This document shows, one piece after another, positions 58,877 through 64,000 of a stretch of DNA of 64,000 nucleotides. The stretch is from Dugong dugon (taxonomy: Eukaryota > Chordata > Mammalia > Sirenia > Dugongidae): assembly GCA_030035585.1 (NCBI GenBank), contig CM057461.1, positions 170,573,624-170,637,623 on the forward strand, read 5' to 3'. The notes below the pieces were generated by a model that saw only the letters and a program-made list of their open reading frames with translations, did no database searches and was not told the DNA's origin. The position numbers and the translations under genes are program-made. Each line of letters opens with the position of its first letter. The first letter of the stretch is position 1.

Positions 58877-59809
58877 AGGGAGAGAAAGAGTTTTTGCTTA
58901 TGTTTGAAAGACCTGACTTCAGGTAGCCTTTTAAAGAAAATGAGACTGTATTATATTAAAGATATTTATTGAGTACTTGGTATATGCCAGATGCTTTATA
59001 ATCCTCACCACCAAACAAAATGTGGATTCTTAGTATTCCCATAACTGATACATGGAGAGATTTGTTTGCCTATATTACACCAATAGAACATGGTGTCGTG
59101 AGATTTCTGATTCCTGTGTGTCTGGCTGGGGACTGAGTCCTTAACCCCGGCCTCTGAACTGTGGTGACCATATTTTCACACTGAAAACCGAAACTCATGA
59201 TCTCACAGGTATGATTTTACTTTTATAACAACATCTTACAATGTCTGCCACCAGAATGCTCTCCTCACACCCTGGGCTTGTATTACCCTTCTTTTGTTTC
59301 ACTTTGTTGGATGCTATCAGAGACAGATATGGTAGTCCTGGGCCTAGTTTGCTAAAGCCACTGGGCAGAGACCCCAGCCTTCCTTCCCAGATATTGGGGA
59401 TATATGTATCTATTTTTTAATTACTCAAAAATAAAGATAAGTCCGAAGTTCCCACTTACCCCTCATTCTCCCTCTCAGAACTTTTGCTACCAGTCTGGGA
59501 TGTTTCCTTGAAGACATTTCTCTATGTTTTCACACACACACAGGGTATGTGTTTCTTTTCTTTAACATAATGGGAATATATTGTATATTTACTACTTTGC
59601 ATCAACCTGTTTTACATGATTTTAGACCTCTTTCTTTCTTACATTTTTTTTAAACTACAACATAATATTCCCTTGTATCTTTCATGTGCTTGCTGGCCAT
59701 TTAAGTTTTCTTTTCTGCAAATTACCCAATGTCTATTATAATTTTTTAATAGAATTTTAGATGATTTTTATATAATTTGGACATTTTTACTTTTATCTGT
59801 TATATATGT
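58877..59809. other. Intergenic; possible old LINE debris
   Basis: 59500-59760 has the look of old antisense LINE 3' sequence ('taacataatgggaatatatt', 'acataatattcccttgtatc'). No gene. Confidence 0.4.
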
Positions 59810-59821
59810 GGTAAACTATAT

Positions 59822-60018
59822 CCCATTGCCATCAAGTTGATTCTGACTCATAATGACCCTATAGGACAGAGTAGAACTGCCTCACAGCGTTTCCAAGGCT
59901 GTAATTTTTATGGAAGCAGACCGCCACATCTTTCTCCTGAGGAGTGGCTGGTGCGTTCAAACGGCTGACCTTTTGGTTAGCAGCCGAGCACTTAACCACT
60001 GTGCCACCGGGGCTCCTT
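59822..60018 (-). mobile_element. AfroSINE, full-length type
   Basis: Antisense; duplication 'ggtaaactatat' / 'ggcaaattatat' (59810-59821 and 60019-60030). Confidence 0.93.
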
Positions 60019-60582
60019 GGCAAATTATATACCTTTAAAAATAAGATTCCACACTACTTCAGATTCATAGCATTTGTCATGATGTCTTTGATCACTTAAG
60101 AAATATTTATTGATGAGAAGTTTTGTTATTATAAAAACAAGAGCACACGAACAAGCAGCCATCTCTATGTAGCACAGCATCTGCCTTATAGTAGGTGCTT
60201 CATAAATGTTTGTTGAATGACTAAACTAATTTTCGACAGTACATGATGTCATTAGCATTTCTTTTTTAGGATTTACTGTGATCAGTCCAATCCAGAAACT
60301 GAATTAAATTCTTCACTATACCTCACAACAATTTTCCTTAAGTTTAACCTGTTCTACCAGTCTCAGAAAAAAAAAAAAAAATTAAGTGAAGTTGCTTATG
60401 AAAATAGTAAATCAAATTTCTGCTTTTTGAAAAGAACTTCTGGGAAACTGTATTGCAAATGGCTTTGTCAAAATGAAAATAGTGATCAAATAATCCGCAG
60501 AAGAGAAAAAATGAGTGGCAAAAGGATAATGGTTCTGAACTCAGTCTTTCTCTTTCTTCTCCAGGAAAGGTAATGATAGATA

Positions 60583-60790
60583 GATAGCTGCGGTTGAGTT
60601 GACTCCAACTCATGGTGACCATATGTACAATAGGATGAAATGTTGCCCAGTCCTGTGTCCTTCTCATGATCCCTACCATGCTTGAGTCCATCGCTGCAGC
60701 TATTATGACAATCCATCTCACCAAGGGTCTTTGTTGTCACTCTGCTTCACCAAACATGATTCCTCCCAATGACGTGTCCAAAGCAAGTGA
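60583..60790 (-). mobile_element. RTE 3' end, antisense
   Basis: Antisense of the RTE tail: 'gttgagttgactccaactca', 'gcccagtcctgtgtccttct', 'gcttgagtccatcgctgcag', 'ccaaacatgattcctcccaa'. Confidence 0.8.
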
Positions 60791-60992
60791 GTCAGACAGT
60801 GTTCTATTGTGATCCATAAGGTTTTCATTGGCTAACTTTTGGAAGTAGATCACCAGAGATTTCTTCCTAGTCTGACTTAGTCTGGAAGCTCAGCTGAAAC
60901 CTGTCCACCATAGGTAACCCTGCTGGTATTTGAAATAGCTACCACTTATTATAGGGTCGCTATGTGTCAGAATTGACTTGATGGCAACAGAT
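60791..60992. mobile_element. AfroSINE/RTE-related sequence, unclassified
   Basis: Contains 'ccataaggttttcattggct', 'ggaagtagatcaccagagat' and an oppositely oriented tail 'gtcagaattgacttgatggc'. A composite of related pieces. Confidence 0.5.
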
Positions 60993-62047
60993 TGTTACAT
61001 GTTTAATATGTACCAAGTACATATGCTGAACACAATGTAACTTTTATTTAATATCATATTTAATTTTCATAATAATCCTGCAAGGGAAATATTATTATTC
61101 CCATTTTATAGATATGGAGGGCTCAGGAAAGTTGAGTAGAGCTGAGAATTTATCCCTTGTCCCTTTAGTCCCTGAAACCTTCTTGACTATTGTTCTATTC
61201 TGAGTCTGTGGTATTCCTAACAAGGGATCTGGGTTACCAACCATAACCGTGGCCAGGAGTAGATGACCTTGTACTGTAGTTGGCTATAACTACTGCAATG
61301 TGTGTGTGCATGAAACGGGAGCAGGAAGGGAATCTCATGGTTCTGCTCGGTGCCTATAGTCAGATGTAGTGATGCTGGTTGGAATGACTGTGTGTACCCA
61401 GGAACCTCAGCGATCACAGTTAATTGGCAGAGCCCCTCTTCCTGGCTCAGCTTCCCTCAGTCACTGCCCCATCCTGGGGTTTGCTTGGAGAAACCTAATA
61501 CCAGCATGATGGTCAATTTGTCATACCATGGGAATGGCTCCACTCACCTCCTTGATGCTGCTGCCTCCTGATGCAGACCACGACCATCTCTGCCTTTTCC
61601 AACTGTAACCTCACAGAGAGTTTATAATTCATAACTTAATATGGGCTTATATTAATTCTTGTATTACTCTGTAAACTTTATGCCTTCATACCAGATAAAT
61701 AGTGAAGACTCTGAGGCCAGAGACTTTGGTTATTTTATTTTTTTTGTACAAAACTCCCCTTAAATACAGCGCTAGACTCAAGTATTGACTGATAAAGTAA
61801 GTTTTTAGTGGACAACCATTTTAGAGCTTCTTCAACCTTAGAATCAGCTAAGCATAACTAGTAGGAACAACTGTTCTCATGGAGGAGGAGAAAGATGAGG
61901 AAGAACGCCTCAAACACTGAATTATATGGTTCTGGAAAGAATGCTGTGTACCTTTTTTAAAATGCAACCAGCAGAACTTTCAGGGAAAAAAACACAGATA
62001 ATTTCAGCTAAAATATCCCTCCTACTCATCCTAACGTCCCAGCCATA
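60993..62047. other. Intergenic, nothing confidently identified
   Basis: A MIR-like antisense piece at about 61040-61140 ('cccattttatagatatggag'). No gene recognised. Confidence 0.45.
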
Positions 62048-62272
62048 AGCTGCCAGTTGCCATGGAGTTGGCCTAGGCTCGTGGTGACTCTGACTCATGG
62101 TGACCCCATGTGTGTCAGAGCAGAACTATGCTTCACAGGGTTTTCAATGGCATTTTTTAAAAGTACATCTCCAGGTCTTTCTTCTGAGGTGCCTCTGGGT
62201 GGACTTGAACCTCCGACCTTTCAGTTAGCAGCCCAGAGTTTTAGCCAAGAATGTTAACCATTAGCAGGGACT
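62048..62272 (-). mobile_element. AfroSINE, diverged
   Basis: Antisense: 'gttgccatggagttggccta' to 'tgttaaccattagcagggac'. Contains a partial duplication of the tail ('gtggtgactctgactcatgg'). Confidence 0.87.
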
Positions 62273-62282
62273 CACAGTCTTA

Positions 62283-62333
62283 AAAACCAAAAAACCAAAC
62301 CCGTTGCCATCGAGTGGATCCCGACTCATAGGG
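62283..62333 (-). mobile_element. 5'-truncated AfroSINE, 51 bp
   Basis: Only the tail ('aaacccgttgccatcgagtg', 'gatcccgactcata'), yet flanked by a perfect 10-bp duplication 'cacagtctta' (62273-62282 and 62334-62343). Confidence 0.9.
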
Positions 62334-62343
62334 CACAGTCTTA

Positions 62344-63210
62344 GGTGTAGCTAATTGTCTACCATCTCCTGTCTGTTCTAGGGCCCAGAAAAACAGCGGG
62401 TGCCTCTACGGAGCTCAGAGGTCATACTGGTGGGGTGGTGGCAGCGAAGGTGAGGGAAAGAACCGACATTTTGCTTGGAGGCCTGAAAATTAATCTATCC
62501 TTTGAATTACAATAATTTAAAATAGCACATTGAATTATAATGCAAACCCTGTAGGAACTTTCTCTTTTCTGTCAGCCTGTGGGTCATTTTAAATACAAAG
62601 AAGCTAGGCTGCCACTCTTCTGTATTTACATGTGTGCTGGTGATTCTTGGCCATCTAGATTTGTTGTGATTTTCACTTACCTAGCTGCTCTCATCTTTGA
62701 AATCATCCCCAGGGTGATCTGTTGTTACCTGTCTCAGTTACAAAAGTCCTCACAGAAAGAAACAATGCCCCTTGGAAATGGAATCCTCTCTTTCTCTCTG
62801 CTTCACTCAGTTGTTGAACACCCTGGCATTGGGATGACCCTCCACTGGGGCCATGCCCAGTGCTGTGACCCCGTCGCACAGGACCTGTGGAGAGCCCTAA
62901 TTAATGTTAACAGGAATCCTTTGAAAACTTGGGAGGAAAGGAATGTAGACTAGTAGTATTGCCCTTGGTAATCATAATAGAAATATCTGACCCCAACAAG
63001 TATTTTGCTTGCAGGTGTATGAGGCTTTTTTTTTTTTTTTTCCCCTCATGTCACAGGTAAGGCCAGATGTGTCTAATCACACAGAGCACCAAACTGTGGT
63101 CGTCAGCAGAATGTGTGTGGAGAGAAGTTGTTTGTATCAATCAAGGAAAATAGTCTTTTCTGTTTTCCCTTTAACTGATAGTATTTCTCCTCAGGAGGTG
63201 CTTAAAGCAA
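62344..63210. other. Intergenic, nothing identified
   Basis: No gene or named repeat recognised; a T run at about 63027-63041. Confidence 0.45.
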
Positions 63211-63340
63211 ACTAAACCCGTTACTGTTGATTTGATTCTTTGTAACTTATAGCGACCCTATAGGACAGAGTAGAACTGCCCCACAGGGTTTCCAAGGAGC
63301 AGCTGATGGGTTTGATCTGCCGACCTTTTGGGTATTTGGA
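63211..63340 (-). mobile_element. AfroSINE, short type, head missing
   Basis: Antisense: 'aaacccgttactgttgattt' to 'gatctgccgaccttttgggt'. Confidence 0.88.
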
Positions 63341-63396
63341 AGGACATCTTTCTGAAACAACAAGGGTTTTTTTTAGACGTGATTCTTGGCTCTTGG

Positions 63397-63501
63397 TTGT
63401 TGTTATTATTGTTATTAGATGCCATTGAGTCGATTTTGAGTCATAGTGATCCCATGTGACAGAATAGAATTGGCCCATAAGGTTTTCTAGGCTGTAATCT
63501 T
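63397..63501 (-). mobile_element. AfroSINE tail, interrupted by L1
   Basis: Antisense: 'gatgccattgagtcgatttt' to 'ttttctaggctgtaatcttt'. The L1 below starts inside it. Confidence 0.88.
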
Positions 63502-64000
63502 TTTTTTAAAATTGTTGTGCCTTAAATGAAAGTTTGCAATTCAAGTCAGTCTCTCATACAAAAATTTATACACACATTGTTATGTGACCCTAGTTGCTCT
63601 CTCTGTACTGTGACAGCACACTCCTCCTTTCCACCTTGGATTTCCAGCATCCATTCAACCAGCTCCTGACCCTCTCTGCCTTCTCATCTCACCTCTGGAC
63701 AGGAGCTGCCCATTTAGTCATGTATCTACTTGAGCTAAGAAGCACACTCTTCACGAGTGTCATTTTATGTCCTATACTCCAGTCTAATCTTTGTCTGAAA
63801 AGTTGGCCTTGGGAATGGTTTTAGTTTTGGGCTAACGGGGAGTCTGGGAGCCATGTCTTCCAGGGTCCCTCCAGTCTCAATTAAACCATTAAGTCTGGTC
63901 TTTTTACTAGAATTTGAGTTCTGCACCCTACTTTTCTCCTGCTCCGTCAGGGACTCTCTGTTGTGTTCCCTGTCAGGGTGATCATTGGTGGTAGCCAGGT
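63502..64000 (-). mobile_element. L1 3' end, antisense, running off the window
   Basis: A T run, then 'aaatgaaagtttgcaattca', 'tgacagcacactcctccttt', 'cagggtccctccagtctcaa'. Same 3' UTR family as 39776-40150 and 31437-31655, with more of it present. The end is cut by the window edge. Confidence 0.92.

Noticed and set aside
55000..64000. 3' end of PLEKHM3, the next gene in human
   Set aside because: No coding exon or convincing terminal UTR recognised on the - strand before the window ends.

Overview
This window is mammalian nuclear DNA. Its repeats place it in Afrotheria, most likely a paenungulate such as an elephant. It carries dozens of AfroSINE copies (the tRNA-like head 'gagccctggtggcacagtgg' and a tail resembling 'gtcggaatcgactcgacggcaac'). 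Several copies lack the same central stretch of about 45 bp that I recall as the hallmark of the hyrax/sirenian/elephant AfroSINE subfamily. It also has BovB-like RTE LINE tails that share their 3' end with the SINEs, L1 copies, and MaLR-type LTRs. The species is an inference; the repeat families are read directly.

Only two protein-coding genes are visible, and they converge tail to tail as CCNYL1 and FZD5 do on human 2q33.3. On the + strand, the last two coding exons of CCNYL1 (2662-2824 and 4004-4120) are followed by a long 3' UTR ending near 6.02 kb. That UTR contains a long palindromic mariner-like MITE (4942-5308). The first kilobase, in a CCNYL1 intron, is a decayed processed pseudogene of HNRNPA1. 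On the - strand, 17157-18914 is a complete 585-residue Frizzled-5 receptor in one coding exon. It has a leader exon and short leader intron (19171-19429), a CpG-island promoter (about 19.4-20.3 kb) and a probable long 3' UTR reaching about 12.8 kb.

From about 22 kb to the right end there is no convincing gene. This is the intergenic side of the FZD5 promoter, filled with transposon debris: AfroSINEs, RTE fragments, L1 3' ends, MaLR LTRs, MER5-type hAT MITEs and MIRs. The most informative parts are structural. One RTE copy is split into head-to-head halves (40361-43126), as expected from twin priming. One antisense L1 carries a 3'-transduced segment with its own AATAAA and a second A-tail inside clear target-site duplications (48910-49646). 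A second L1 has a two-part tail. Two MaLR LTRs lie inside AfroSINEs, and two pairs of AfroSINEs reused one target site. One L1 has its 5' end but stops in ORF1 at an A-rich tract.

Nothing here is a new gene system in the bacterial sense. The interest lies in retrotransposition mechanics and in the hairpin-forming element within the CCNYL1 3' UTR.
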